DNA of 64,000 nt from Sanguinoderma infundibulare (Eukaryota; Basidiomycota; Agaricomycetes; Polyporales; Polyporaceae): the NCBI GenBank assembly GCA_032821775.1, contig JAVLRN010000005.1, positions 2,914,001 to 2,978,000 of the forward strand, read 5' to 3'. The translations under genes were made by a program, and so were the position numbers. The notes below the pieces were generated by a model. It ran no database searches, was not told the DNA's origin, and worked only from the letters and a program-made list of their open reading frames with translations. Shown here piece by piece: positions 11,932 to 23,558 of this stretch (its first letter is position 1; the number at the start of each line of letters is the position of its first letter).

Positions 11932-13748
11932 ATGCCCGCCACCCTCTTCTCCTTCTTCAAGAAACCACACCATCGAGCCAAGGACGACATGGCTCTCAAC
12001 ACATCCACCCGCCCGCACCCTCTCCCCAACTCCAATAACAAGATGTATGGAGGCAGCAGCGGCAACAGCGGACGTACGTCGACCTCGTCTGACCCGAATC
12101 GCATCACGGACGCGTTCGGCCGCCTCTCCCTCGATAACAGACGGTCAGACAACTCTCGGGCGGGGGCAGCGAGCGGGGGGCGGCAGCAAGATGGACGTGG
12201 ACAAGACCGCCGCACCAGCGGACCGTTCGTCGGTGGGTTCAACAACCAGCCCCCCTACATCCCCGACCCGCACGCGATGCAAGTTGATGGTCACCCCACC
12301 GACCCCCGACGCCCCACCGGCTGGACGCGGAGCAACGAGCCCCCGCCCGCCTTCCCCGAGCCTGCTCGGTACTTCCACACGAATCCCGGAACACCTGCGA
12401 TCCCGATGCCCGTCCCCCAGACCGGCACGTCTCGGACCATGCAGTACGCCGTGTCTGGGAACGACGCGCCGCTCGGCACCCCGCCGCCTCTGTCAGTGCC
12501 CCCGCGGAAGGACAGCGGACATGGTCTGAAGGCTTCCAGTGGCGCGGACCGCCGTCGCCCGCACTCGGATTCTGGCGCGTTCCCGTCCTCGAGCAACCCG
12601 CCGGCGACGCCGCAGCGGCGCCCCGGCCTGCAGCACGTGCCCAACACCGCCCCTGCGAAGCCTGGCACCTCCGCGCCGACGAGGCGTCCGGTCGTGTCGC
12701 CCTTGCAGACCCCCTCGAGGCCTCGGGCGGCTTCCAGCCCCCCGTCGCCGTCCGCCGCGTCCTCGACCGGGGGCACCGTCGATGGGAAGATTAGGGTGCA
12801 GTGCAGCGGCATAACCAGGAAGGCGGATAAACAGTGTACGAGGATGGTGCTGGTGTCTGTCCCCCTCACACGTCTCAATGGCGAGGACGTACCGCACTAT
12901 TGCCACCAACACCTCAAGGTGGGGTTCCTGGACACCAAGTTCCGCTCCCACAAGGATCCAAGTATCGAAGTGTTCTACGACCGTGAGTCTTTCTTAGATG
13001 TCTGGTGCCGTTCTCAGAAACTAACTCCACCACTTGCGTGGGGATGCAGATTGGATTCCGGAATACCTGCAGGAAGATACGCAAGAGGCTCTGAAAGAGG
13101 TGATGAGGGTGACACATTCCCCGGCCGACGAACCCGGGTACATCTACGCGTATGAGATAGACGGTGAGGGATTGCGCAATGTCTCCGTTTGACGAAAGGC
13201 TCGCTGATGGAGGACACGGTGGCACAGACCCGACCGACCCTGACGTAATCCACATCAAGGTCGGACGCGCCGTCAAGCTGACCAAGCGCCTCGCAGAATG
13301 GGACAAGCAATGCCAGTCCAAGCAGACCCACCTGCGGGGCTTCTGGCCTTCCACTCCCGACGCGGACGCAGGGAACCTGGCGCGGGGCCGCGTCAAGGTT
13401 GGCGAGGCGGGTCCATACTGCCACCGCGTCGAGAAGCTGGTCCACCTCGAGCTGGCGGACCTTGCCTTGAACGCGCCTTACCTGGACCCCGACTTCCCGA
13501 AAGTGAAGGGCGGCAATGGGAGCGGGAACGGCCGAACGGTCGCGAGGGCCCCTTGTCCTGATTGTGAGTGGTTTCATTGAAGATGCCGCACGCGTCGCTC
13601 ACACGGGGGGCGCACAGGTGGCGCGGTGCACAAGGAGATCTTCTCCCTCCCACGCGCGAAGAAGGACGAGTACAAGGGCAAGGAGTGGGAGGAGATCGTG
13701 AAACCGGTCATCGAGAGGTGGGGCCTGTTTGTCCAGACGTACGTATAA
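11932..13748 (+). CDS. T5orf172 (DUF1766, GIY-YIG-like) domain protein
   Basis: Exons 11932-12982, 13050-13163, 13228-13563 and 13618-13748 give 543 aa. Residues 1-285 are low-complexity, rich in Pro, Ser and Arg. A cysteine motif follows (VQCSGITRKADKQCTRM and a later YCHQH) that may bind zinc. The T5orf172 domain comes next: WIPEYLQEDTQEAL, GYIYAYEI, then IHIKVGRAVKLTKRLAEW, ending with LVHLELADLA. The G-Y-I-Y and K-V-G-R motifs are the core of GIY-YIG-like folds. Fungal homologues are common and mostly uncharacterised (some are called meiotically up-regulated gene 113). Nuclease activity is not shown; the fold is inferred from motif order. Confidence 0.85.
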
Positions 13749-14335
13749 GACCTTGCGCTGTGCACGCGGACCTAGCTGTGAAATTGCTCTCGACACGGGA
13801 TGTTGTCGTCGCCTATGATCATGTATCAAGTACGTGCCCTGTACGTTTGCAACTGATGTATTGTCTATGGATAGAGTTCCGTTATGGACATTCAAGTGAA
13901 TCAACCGCACGTTCCGTGTTGTTGACGCTGCGAATCCTGCGGCTATGGTCGTCCATTCTTGTGATGACCGCCTGTCTCAGGAATGCGATTCATCCCTCTG
14001 GATAGAGTCACCGCCGTGTCACCGCCTTCTGGACTTCTCGGTAAGCGGTTAGTTCTCGTCTATTGTGCTGCTCGAAGGTGCGCGCTTACCGGATCGAGAA
14101 CAATAAGACAGGCACGTGATCGCGTTGGACAATGGGGGCGCGTCAAGAAATGCGCCTTTTTCGCGGTTTCGCTTTTGTTCTCGCTCCGGCGCCCCGACGA
14201 GTACATAAGGCCCGCTGGCTGCGACGATCGGTCCCCACCTTTTTTCTTCTAGATCGCCACAGTCCCTCCCTGCTCCACTAGCTGGTCTCTAGATTTTCAC
14301 GACATCTGCTATCTCTCATTTCTCAAGCACTCAAC
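13749..14335. other. Intergenic, promoter side of the cupredoxin gene
   Basis: No gene seen. ACATAAGG near 14203-14210, followed by a C/T-rich run and the ATG at 14336, looks like an ordinary core promoter. Confidence 0.45.
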
Positions 14336-15660
14336 ATGCACATGCTCACGCCACTTGTCGCTGTCGTTGCCCTCTTCGGTCTCGCCATCCCGGTCACCCG
14401 TGGTGCAGACCACCAAGTGACGGTTGGAGGAGTCGGGATCCTCAAGTACGATCCCGAGTTCGTGGTGAGTATTTCACCACAAGTATGCCTAGTTATCCAA
14501 ACATTGACAACTGCATCCAGAATGCGAACGCAGGAGACACCGTCACATTCACCTTCAAGCAGAAGAACCACACCGTCACCCAGTCGTCCCTCAACTCTCC
14601 CTGCTCCCCACTCGCCAACGGCTTTGACTCTGGCTTGTGAGTGCTTCAGCCCGCTCCCAGCTTCCTTTCGGATTCACGCTAACCCGTCTCGCAGCGTCCC
14701 CGTTCCGGACACCCAGACCGACAACTTCGTCTCCGCCCAGTTCACCGTCCAGGACACGAACCCCGTCTGGGTCTACTGCCGCCAGGCAAACCACTGCGAG
14801 CAGGGCATGGTTTTCGCCATCAACCCCGGTAACAACTTCGACCAGTTCAAGAACAACGCCGTCGGGTCCGCCAACGCTTCCTCGACTGCGGCCGCGTCCG
14901 CCAGCGTCGTCACCGTCACTGCGACCGTGACCGTCGACGGCTCCGCGCAGACTACCACCTACACCACCGACGCCGCGGCCGCTTCGGCATCCGCGAGTGG
15001 CACCTCGACCTCGTCGGCCGCGGCGCACACAGTGACGGTCGGGTTCAACGGCGCGCTCACGTACTCGCCGAACAACATTACCGCCCAGGTCGGCGACCAG
15101 ATCACATTCCAGTTCACCGCCAAGAACCACACCGCGACCCAGAGCTCGTTCGCGAACCCGTGCGCGCCCCTCAGCCAGACGAGCACGAGTGGCCAAGTCG
15201 GATTTGATTCTGGATTGTACGTGTTCTTTGTCGTCCTGTCATATCGCACGAGTGCTCATGACGCTTTGCAGCATGCCCGTGGCGGCGAACGCGTCTCAGT
15301 TTCCCACCTACACGATCACCGTCAACGACGTAAGCACTTTAATGCTTTCCCTTTGCAATGCCCCAGGAGACTGATCACCGAGGACTTCCCATCAAATAGA
15401 CCGCGCCGATCTGGGTCTACTGCAAGCAGACCAACCCCGCGAGCCACTGCCACGCCGGCATGGTCTTCTCCGTGAATGCGCCGACGACGGGCAACACTTT
15501 CGCCTCGTTCCTCCAGAACGCCAAGAGCAACTCATCCGCCTCTGCCACTTCGAGTGGCTCCGCGACCGCGAAGCCCACCACGAATGGCGCGGCGTCGACT
15601 CGGGGGACCAGCGCCCTCCTCGCGCTCACCGTCGTCGGGATCGTCCTCGCTCTCCTATGA
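14336..15660 (+). CDS. Secreted double-cupredoxin, GPI-type serine-rich protein
   Basis: Exons 14336-14464, 14521-14636, 14695-15216, 15272-15329 and 15400-15660 give 361 aa. A signal peptide (cleavage probably after VTRG) is followed by two cupredoxin domains separated by a Ser/Ala/Thr-rich linker. A Ser-rich stalk and a hydrophobic C-terminus (LLALTVVGIVLALL) suggest a GPI anchor. Each domain keeps the set expected for a type-1 copper site: a His in KNHT-type motifs, a Cys in WVYC, and the following His and Met in HCEQGM (domain 1) or HCHAGM (domain 2). These surface proteins are common in filamentous fungi and are linked to wall biology and development; the electron-transfer partner is unknown. 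The intron at 15217-15271 falls in domain 2 at the place equivalent to that of intron 14637-14694 in domain 1, which supports an origin by internal duplication. Confidence 0.9.
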
Positions 15661-16330
15661 GAGGATCGGCAGACAAGGGATTCGGACATGGACATGAATA
15701 AGTAGGACGTCTGGGACGTCCAGGACACTCCCCCGCTCTGACTGATGATCACGTACCGTCACGAATCGCTACGCGCACGACGCCTGTATTCGGACTCGCA
15801 CTCCCACCACACGCACTCGACTGTGTAGCCATATCATTATCTCCCTTCGCATTCTTTACCCGGTTTTCAGGTGTATCTATAATATTCTCGCCTCGGGCTG
15901 TGGCACGTCATTTCGGACACTGCGGTGCTAATCGCCTCGTACATACTTAGGTCTGCATTTGAAGTAATGAGATCCGTTTTCTCCGCACCGTATCTGCGAC
16001 GTTGCCGGCCGACAACACCTTGCCAGGGGGCTTTGGACCAGTCACTTGTCCAGAAAGAAGGAAGAGGACACGTGTACTGGTCAGAGAAGCCTGCCTAATA
16101 AACCTGTGGCTGTACAGGGATCACATCAATTTAAAAGGGGTAAAGGCCGCGCCTCGGAGACAGCCTACTTACGACCTCTGCGATTTCGTCGGAATTGAAT
16201 GGATACGACAGCTGTCAAGGGCCTGTGGGACACGCGATCACAGCGCTGACTCAGGTATACTTAACATTCCTGGATCACCCAAAACATTATCCCCCCGCTG
16301 CTTGGACTTGAACGTCGTTACACGACCACG
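15661..16330. other. Intergenic, no gene seen
   Basis: 670 bp between the cupredoxin and F-box genes. Short open frames only; none has plausible splice structure or a recognisable motif. Confidence 0.45.
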
Positions 16331-18620
16331 ATGTCGCCCAAGACGCGCAAGAAGTCGCACACCCCGGCTCAAAGAAACAGGAAAGGGAAGCACGCAGCAA
16401 GCACAGGGACGCTCTCGGGAGTCATGAACCTCCCTGTGGACGTCTTCTTCGAGGTCAGTGTGTCCTGCCAATTTCCAGATATCCGGGCCCTCGCTCGACC
16501 GCTGACACCGCCGTGTACGAGCAGATTGCAGCGCACTGCACCCCGCTCGACCTCCTGCACCTCTCGCGAGTCTCGAGCGAGCTGAGGAGCTTCATCGTCG
16601 CGAAGCGGAACAAGAGCATGTGGGTCTCCGCGCGCAACACCCTCGTTCCTCCCTTGCCGGGATGCCCCGAAGACATGAGCGAGCCGCAATACGCGTTCCT
16701 GGTCTTCGAGCGATCCTGCACGGTGGGCCTTCCTCTACCGTCAGTTCCACGGATCCAGAAAGATGTTGACTCACCCCTTTCTGGACAACGTAGATGTGTG
16801 GGGCAGAGTGTACCTTTAACTCAAGGGTCAGCTACGCGGCTCGCGTCAGGTTGTGTGGGCCGTGCTGGAAGGCGAAGTACGTATACGTCGAGCACTCGCA
16901 TCCGCTTCCTTCTCAACTCTACCCAGAGTCAAAGTAGGCTACACCATCACCAGCGAGCTCAAGGTCCGCAGGGATAGATCGCTCATGCGCGTCATCTTCA
17001 ACCTCGTGCCAGAGGCCAACGACAGCTTGCGTACGTCCTCTGCCTGCACCCGCTACTATACCGTGTTTTGTCGAATTGTCGACGGCTGACGCAGCATTGG
17101 GAAGCCGTCCGCGTCCGCGTCTCAGACGCCCGAGATCAACCGTCCCACATAAAGTTCTACCAACCGGAGCTCGCCACGACCGTGAAGGAATACTACGCGG
17201 TCGTCGAGGAGTCCGGCGAGGACAGCAAGGCCCTGGAGGAGTTCATCGCGCTCCGCAAGGCGCGCACGTTGGAGAGGCTGAACGTACGTCAACGCCGCCC
17301 CTCCGCGCCCGGTCTTTCTGACACAGCCAACTTGAAAAGTTCCAAGCGGTGACCACAAGATGGGAGTGGGACCACCACGCAGCGAAAGAAGAGGCCAAGC
17401 GCAGGGCAAACGACGATCGACGAGCCGCGTGCGCCCATCGCTCTGAGCTCTCCTCGTGCCGTTTCTGACAGTCTCGCGCCGCGCGAACAGGATAGAGAAG
17501 AGGCTGCAAGACCTCGGATACGTGCCCGCAGACTACGCCATGGTCCACGAGTTCCACATGCTCGTCCGCGGAGAAGCCAGTAAGTCCCTCCCTCCTCTCC
17601 CTCGACCCAAATCGGCGCCACTAATTCATGCCAACCGCACCCCGCATCGCCCAACAGCTTGGGACGGAATCCAGCCGACGCTCCTCCCCGCGCTCGCCCC
17701 CCGGCGCGCCACACGCGAGGCCGCCGAGTTCCGCGAGAAGTACTGGGCGCGCCTCTCCGCGCTCAAAGCCCACTACCTCGCCTTCCTCGCGCGCGACCGC
17801 GCGGACCCCGCCAACGCTTGGAAGCGCCACATGCCCAACTTTGTCGAGGCCGCCAGGCTGCCGTGCATGCAGGCGCTCGTCACCGCGACCGCGCCGGACG
17901 TCGACCTCCCGGAGGAGGCGTTCGCGCAGCTCGAGGGGCAAGTGCGGGAGGCGGGCGCTGCGTATCGTGCGAGGGCGCGGCGTGACCTAGCGAGGATCTT
18001 CAGGCGGGACAGGGGGACGGAGCTGAGGGACGCGGGCGCTGCGGATCGAGCGGAGGACCTCGAGGCGGTGCCGGACGACGCCCTGCTCGACTCGCCGGAC
18101 GCGCTGTTCAGGTGCTCGTCCTTCCCGTGCAACGATTACAGCACGCGGGCGACGACGGTGTCCGGCCTGCTCGAGCACTGGCAGAAGCAACACCCCTTCG
18201 AATGGAACGAGGGCCAGCGGATCACGCTCGCGCCGCGACAGAAGCGCGAGCTCGTCCCCTCCCTGTTCGAGGCTCTCGAGCTCCCGGTGGGCACGCCGCT
18301 GTCTACTTTGGAAGCCGCGATTGCGTCGCAGACGGAGAGTCTAACGTGCGCCTGCGGGGAGTCGATTGATCACGCTACGGACGGATACGAAGCTCTTGAC
18401 CGATTGGTATGTGATTTCAGCCCTCGAGGTACAACACGACTGAGCCGGGCTTCATGACTCGTAGATATGCCATTTGCTCGACGCAGAGGGTGCTCTCAAG
18501 TACGTACAGCTTTTCGAAACTCTCGCACATGTGCTGACCACCTCACTTGAATCATTCAGCGGGTCGCTTGTCCAACATCGCATCACTCTCACGCGGTCTT
18601 CTCAGGAAACTTCGGGATAG
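16331..18620 (+). CDS. F-box protein with Cys-rich segments, Agaricomycete type
   Basis: Ten exons (16331-16453, 16525-16722, 16794-16876, 16927-17030, 17105-17283, 17340-17428, 17491-17579, 17658-18406, 18465-18499, 18560-18620) give 569 aa. After a basic N-terminus comes the F-box: MNLPVDVFFEIAAHCTPLDL followed by LLHLSRVSSELRSFI. Next are a CxxC-like segment (RLCGPCWKAK), a helical region (VKEYYAVVEES), a region with a possible C2H2-like finger (FRCSSFPCNDYS... LEHWQKQHP) and CACGES near the C-terminus. F-box proteins recruit targets to SCF ubiquitin ligases; large families of this layout occur in mushrooms with unknown targets. The exon starts at 17105 and 17491 were chosen over nearer AGs because only they keep the frame and give a sensible branch-point distance. 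Confidence 0.8.
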
Positions 18621-19181
18621 CTCGCTCAATCGTAGGAATCTCGGGCTTGTAAGGCTGTATAGACCATGTTCTTCTTTCAATTCAAGTAGAAACTGAGGCA
18701 CCGTCAGCGCCCACTTGTGTCTCCTTCTTTGTGTCTCCTTACACTATCAGGCCCGGGTCGTCCTCGACTCGCACATAAAAAAGGTTCGGAGGCGGGGATT
18801 ATCATCGGCGCCTTCGACCGTGACCGCATCCCTATGTCACACCGTGATCATGCACGTGAATCGGGCGCTTGACACGATTAGCGATTAATACGGTATGTTA
18901 AGTATCCGGAGCGGGAGGAGGTATGTCTTCCTTGTCTTCCTCACCGCAGACCCGCTCTGTTGCTAACCTTGTCTTCTTGCGTGCGTGGTTTCCATGGGCA
19001 AGGTTTGTGATCGAAGACCGGGGCCGCAGCGACTGCTTTGGCCGAGCCACATAGAAAGAATTCCTCCTCCTGTACTTCGGTTCCCGGACATCAAGAGGCG
19101 AAGACAATCCGAACAGTGCGCCGCACAGGCGATGGGATTGGCCTTTCAAGTTCGCGGGGACAGAATCACACGCGGTGGGAT
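18621..19181. other. Intergenic before the dispersed repeat
   Basis: No gene seen. TTCGGTTCC followed by C or T occurs twice (near 19075 and 19194), the second time at the edge of the dispersed repeat, so degenerate repeat sequence may begin here. Confidence 0.35.
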
Positions 19182-20571
19182 GATCGCGTGTTACTTCGGT
19201 TCCTCGGATTTCAGGGTGGCAATGCGGACGTCAATGTCTGCCGCATAATGTGTCATTCGTCGTCTTTCACATCCCCGGTAACCCAGCCACTGTGAAGGCA
19301 TGTCGGGCAGCTCAAGCCTGGGCTTCGCCAGCCTCGTTCCAATCTGCAAGTCAACCAAGGCTAGCTATCTGTGGAAGGCCACCTGCCAAATCGGAACCGG
19401 AGGTTGGGTGGTTAGCCACCATCGTGAAGGGCATAAAGAACTTCACCCCCGGAGCACCATCTCCTCATCCACAACCATCATCTGCCAGTGCCACTCTCCA
19501 CTACCAGCGCTCATCAGCGATGCTCTTCATCATCTTCTCTCGCTCGCCTGCATCTAGAAAACAACCAAACCCAGATCTGCTTCCTTTCCTGCCTACTTGC
19601 AAGAAGACTCGTCAGCGTTCCCTTCTCATGCCTCGGTTCTTGTTCCACCATACTCGGCCTCCTGACTCGACGTCTCCCGGTCGGGGACGGCGTGTCGGAC
19701 ATTCGTCCACACGTCGCGTCCCTGGCCCCCGCGTTCGACCTCGCTTTCCTTTCGTATAACGACCTGCTGCCGAGCCCCCAATGTCTGGTCAGCCCTCCTT
19801 GACCCATACGGACGATGCCTACTGTCGCTTCGCCCTCGAGCCCTCGAGCCTTCCTCCTCGATCACCAAGCGTCAGGCTTATGCCGTGTACCACACGGTGG
19901 CGATCGTGAAGGAACACTTGGTGAGTCGCCTACTCAACTCCCACCTCCCTACTTTGACTAACCCCGTCAATTGCGGTGCAGAAGGCCGAGCTGGCGCGTA
20001 CGACTACCGTTCCCGCCCCAGGCGGCTGAAGCGGGGTCGTGTCCACAGCACCCTCGAGCACGGATGCCTTTCCGTCATGCGCCGCATACAGTGCACTCGG
20101 TAAGTAGCTCTTACACGTCGTCCTAAGTTTGTATCTCACGCCCACACCGGATAAACAGAGGACGACCGGACAAGCACGACAGGCGTTCGCCAGCCCCCGC
20201 GGGACTGGCGCAGGTCTCGTCCACGGTTGCGCGCGCGTCTCTCCCACCCCCTGCCTTCGGCCGGGGCCGTGGGGTGGAACGAGAGGGATGCGCCAGGAGG
20301 ACGTGATTGGCTTTTGATGAGGCTTTGGCGCGGTTGTTTATGGAGGGTCTGTTGAAGTCGATGTCAGTCGGGAGAAAAGAGAAAACCCCCGGGCGGCGCA
20401 TGTGTACGATCACCGAGTTCGTTGTGTACGCGCAGTCCGGCACAAAAACACGCAATAATATAAAATTGTCAACTCGGAACATAGTCTCATGTGTGCTTTG
20501 ACATTCAAATGATCAACATGGCTAGGGCTAGATAGCTAGAGCATTAACCGCACAACGACTTCCAGACTGCC
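19182..20571 (+). repeat. Dispersed repeat copy 1 (direct repeat of 48541-49891)
   Basis: About 1.35 kb that recurs in the same orientation 29 kb away with high similarity, except near the left end where it is patchier. The block contains a TATA-like motif (CATAAAGAAC, near 19431), C/T-rich sequence and at least one intron-like segment with a strong donor (GTGAGTCGCC at 19920), a TAACC branch-like motif and a GCAG acceptor. A second GTAAGT donor follows at 20101. One spliced frame reads SITKRQAYAVYHTVAIVKEHL, then KAELARTTTVPAPGG and a stop in both copies. No terminal inverted repeats or transposase were recognised. It could be a duplicated small gene or a non-autonomous element. Confidence 0.75.
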
Positions 20572-21475
20572 AGCTATCGGCTTCCTTTTTGGTATCACCG
20601 TCGTCAATATGGGCTTACGCAGACGCCCATGCGCCATGGCCGACAGAACTTCAGCATCTCCTCTCGCACGCGAGACAAATCCGAAAATCTGTTTCCTAAA
20701 CTTTGTAAATTAGCAATGTCTTCACAAATTTTAGCAGGCACAGTTTTATTTAAGAGGCTCCCCGTCAAGCCTATGGTTTTTTATTATTTCCTCCCCGCCA
20801 AAAGTACCCGAGCGTGACAATTTTCAGTCACGTGATGCCCCACATCGCGCGCAAGGCCAATCTTACGAGCCCTCGTTCCGGCGCGTGTTCCAGCAGGTGT
20901 GCCCCACCGTCTGTGTGCGGAGATGTTCGGATCGGCGATTAGCAGTATGAGTTCGCCGTCCAGATTGTCGACGTGTGCGTCATGCGAGGGCGATGGAGGC
21001 CTCATCGGAATGGGCGAGCTCACACGGCTCGTGGGCAACCTCAAGGATCTCGGTGGGGACGACGTGCGGAGCATCAGCGGGGTACGAGGTCATCGACGTG
21101 GGTGCGGGGGAAGAAGATGATGCCGAGGCCGTCCAACGACGCCAGCCTGTCGTTCTCGCTGTCTCGCGGGAGGATGACCGACGAGTGACCGAGCAGGGGT
21201 TGGTGGGGCGGCAGGGATGGAGGCGGAGCGTGCGCGGGCGACATTAAGAACATGCTGGTCTGAGCTGACCTTTGAGCAGGCTCGGGAGTACGGTGTATCC
21301 TATTGACGAGTGACTGTGCCACCATCGTAGTGAGTCCAACTGTGCTCTGAGCTTGTACTGATATAATCCAAACACTGCGACCTAGATTACAATCCAAATA
21401 CATCCATCCAAACCTAGCACGAGGTCACCATTATGAGCTCTTGGAGGCGGCATGGAGTCAACGGACGTACCTCCT
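20572..21475. other. Intergenic, no convincing gene
   Basis: About 900 bp. Open frames on both strands (around 20784-21403) overlap each other antisense and carry no recognisable motif. I could not build a spliced model that I trust. Confidence 0.35.
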
Positions 21476-23006
21476 CTAGCTGTCATCCACATCAATCACT
21501 TCACGTCTCGGCGTCGAGCTCCTATCTCGTCCTTGCATAGTATCTCCGGAACCGCTGCCATCGGGTGCCGCGATAAGCCTTTTGGGTCGCGCAGCTTCAG
21601 TAAGCTTCGCGAACGCGGCCTTGTTCGCTTTCTGCATCCCGTCCACGTCAGCCTCGCTGGGCTCAAAATGCTCTCAAACACATAATCGAAAAGCACGCAC
21701 CTGGTAGGCAACGACATCCTCGACCGTCTCCTTTCTCGTCTTACCCTCGGCCTCTTCGACCCGTTTGAGCTCCTGCCTGAGCTGCTCGAGCGTCCACCTC
21801 TGCTTGGGGTCGCGATCGACATTGGCGTTGTAGAGGACGACCCAGCGCGAGTGCCTCTTCACGAGCGCGTTCTTGTCCCCGTGGGTGGGGAGGCTCCAGT
21901 CGGCGAGCATCTCGACGACGCGCTTCTGGGGATGGATGTCGTACGCGACTTTTGGTAGGTAATCTGTGTCCTCGTCGGCCAGGTCCGGTGTCGCTCTGTA
22001 CGTAACGGAGACGCGCCGCATTGGTATAGGGGGAAAGGCATGAGAAGTGGACGAGACGCACCGTGCCTTGCCCTTCGCGTTCCCCTTGCTCTTTCCCTTG
22101 TCTCTATCCTTGCCCTTCACAGGTGCGCTCCCTCCGCCAGCGAGGAGCTTGGACCATTGTTGCTTCTGGTTGCTCTTGGAGGAGGTCTGTGTGACCGTTG
22201 TGGCGCTCGTCGAGGCCTCTGGGAGGTGGCGCTTGCAGCCGCTATCTATATGCATGTTTATTGTGGCCGACGGGACATCCTTGTGGCATATGGGACATGA
22301 GACCAAGTCTGCATATGAACCGAGAATTAGAAAGACAGTGGGGGGAGTGGGCAGACACATATAGTTACCTGGAAGGGAGCTGGTGTCCGGAGTAGCAGAG
22401 CGGGAAGGAACTGGGCTGGAGGGTATGTGGATGATCTCATCGTCGGAGCTGGGTGCAAGGGGGGAGTTGAGCTTCCTGCGCTTTTGGCCTACACGCTCAG
22501 ACTGGCTGGAGCTTGAGTGGTTGCGTGGGGGAAGGACAGATCGCGCCTGCCGACCCTGTTCTTCACCGGCGAAGCGTAGGACGAGCTGCCTGAAAAGGCC
22601 CGGCGTGGTTGGTGTGGGCCTTGGGACGAGGGATGGGTTGGCTTACCTGGCTGCCTTCCATGCGTGCACTGCGTTCTCAACTGCTACATTCTTGCGTAAG
22701 TGAACCTCAGATGCTGGTTTACGACACGTTGGACATAAGGCATGTTCAGGGAGGGCAGAACGTATGCACTATTGGAGCGCGAGTTGAGTCCGGGGACACT
22801 GCGGGTCATAAACATTGGCACTCACGCACCGCAGAGCAGAAACAATGGCCACAGTTGAGGGAGACGGGCGCGTCGTAGAAGTCCCTGCATATGCTGCACC
22901 TGAGGGCGTCGTCGAACGCGCGGAGACCTGGTGTCGTGGCGTCGTCTGGGAAGTCGGTAGAGTCTGTAATGTCCTGTGCGAGCAGCTTGTCGAGCATTGA
23001 GGCCAT
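21476..23006 (-). CDS. RAD18: Postreplication repair E3 ubiquitin ligase Rad18
   Basis: Exons 22830-23006, 22647-22768, 22369-22589, 22062-22308, 21701-21995 and 21476-21631 give 405 aa. The domain order is diagnostic. A C3HC4 RING at residues about 37-78 includes CSICRDFYDAPVSLNCGH, the exon-spanning CFCSACIR and CPTCR. A UBZ4 ubiquitin-binding finger follows (SCPICHKDVPSATINMH...C, about 178-199), then a SAP DNA-binding region (about 270-320, IHPQKRVVEMLADWSLPTHGD). With Rad6, Rad18 monoubiquitinates PCNA at stalled forks. The start is the ATG at 23006, six residues before the conserved region; a GTG slightly upstream is unlikely. The acceptor at 22769-22771 was chosen because it restores the RING Cys-Ile-Arg that the family requires. 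It is divergent from the seven-helix protein gene. Confidence 0.93.
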
Positions 23007-23558
23007 CTCGGTGATGCAGCACACGCAAGTCGTCGATCAAAGCATGCCAGACGGTGGAGACTGACCTGCGCGACGCGATCTCCGAGTCTGAGGTCAGTGG
23101 GTTGTGACCGGGCCCGACGCGTGACATGCGCGGCATGCGCTGCCGTGACTGCACGCGTCTCAGTCCACTCTCAGTCCCCGGAAAGGCCGGACTCCTCCGG
23201 AGCGCCGGAGATGTAGTCCGAACTGATGGAAGATTCGTCGTGCACTCGACCATGCGCAAATCCCGAAAGAGGTCTGATGCGACCACGGTCAATGTGAGCC
23301 CGTTCTCCATCGAAGGTCCTCCAAGGTCCCCCATCTCAGCCTTCCAATGACCGCAGCGCGTTCAGAGCGTCGAGCTCCGATCTCGTGATTGTCGCAGGAA
23401 GATGATCGCCTAGCACCCGCACTAAAGCATAACATATTATACCCTGGTCTCCACGTCGCAATAACTTTATGTAAGTAAGCACAAGCTCGGATTCCATATT
23501 TCCTGCCAACAGGCACCAGAGGCCCTTTGACCCGCACGCTGCTTTCCTCCAGCTCGCC
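23007..23558. other. Divergent promoter region, RAD18 / membrane protein gene
   Basis: 552 bp between two divergent start codons. No supported gene; some antisense open frames are chance. Confidence 0.45.

Noticed and set aside
11932..12529. Alternative frame across the start of the T5orf172 gene (11627-12529)
   Set aside because: It does not connect to the conserved domain; the frame from 11932 does.
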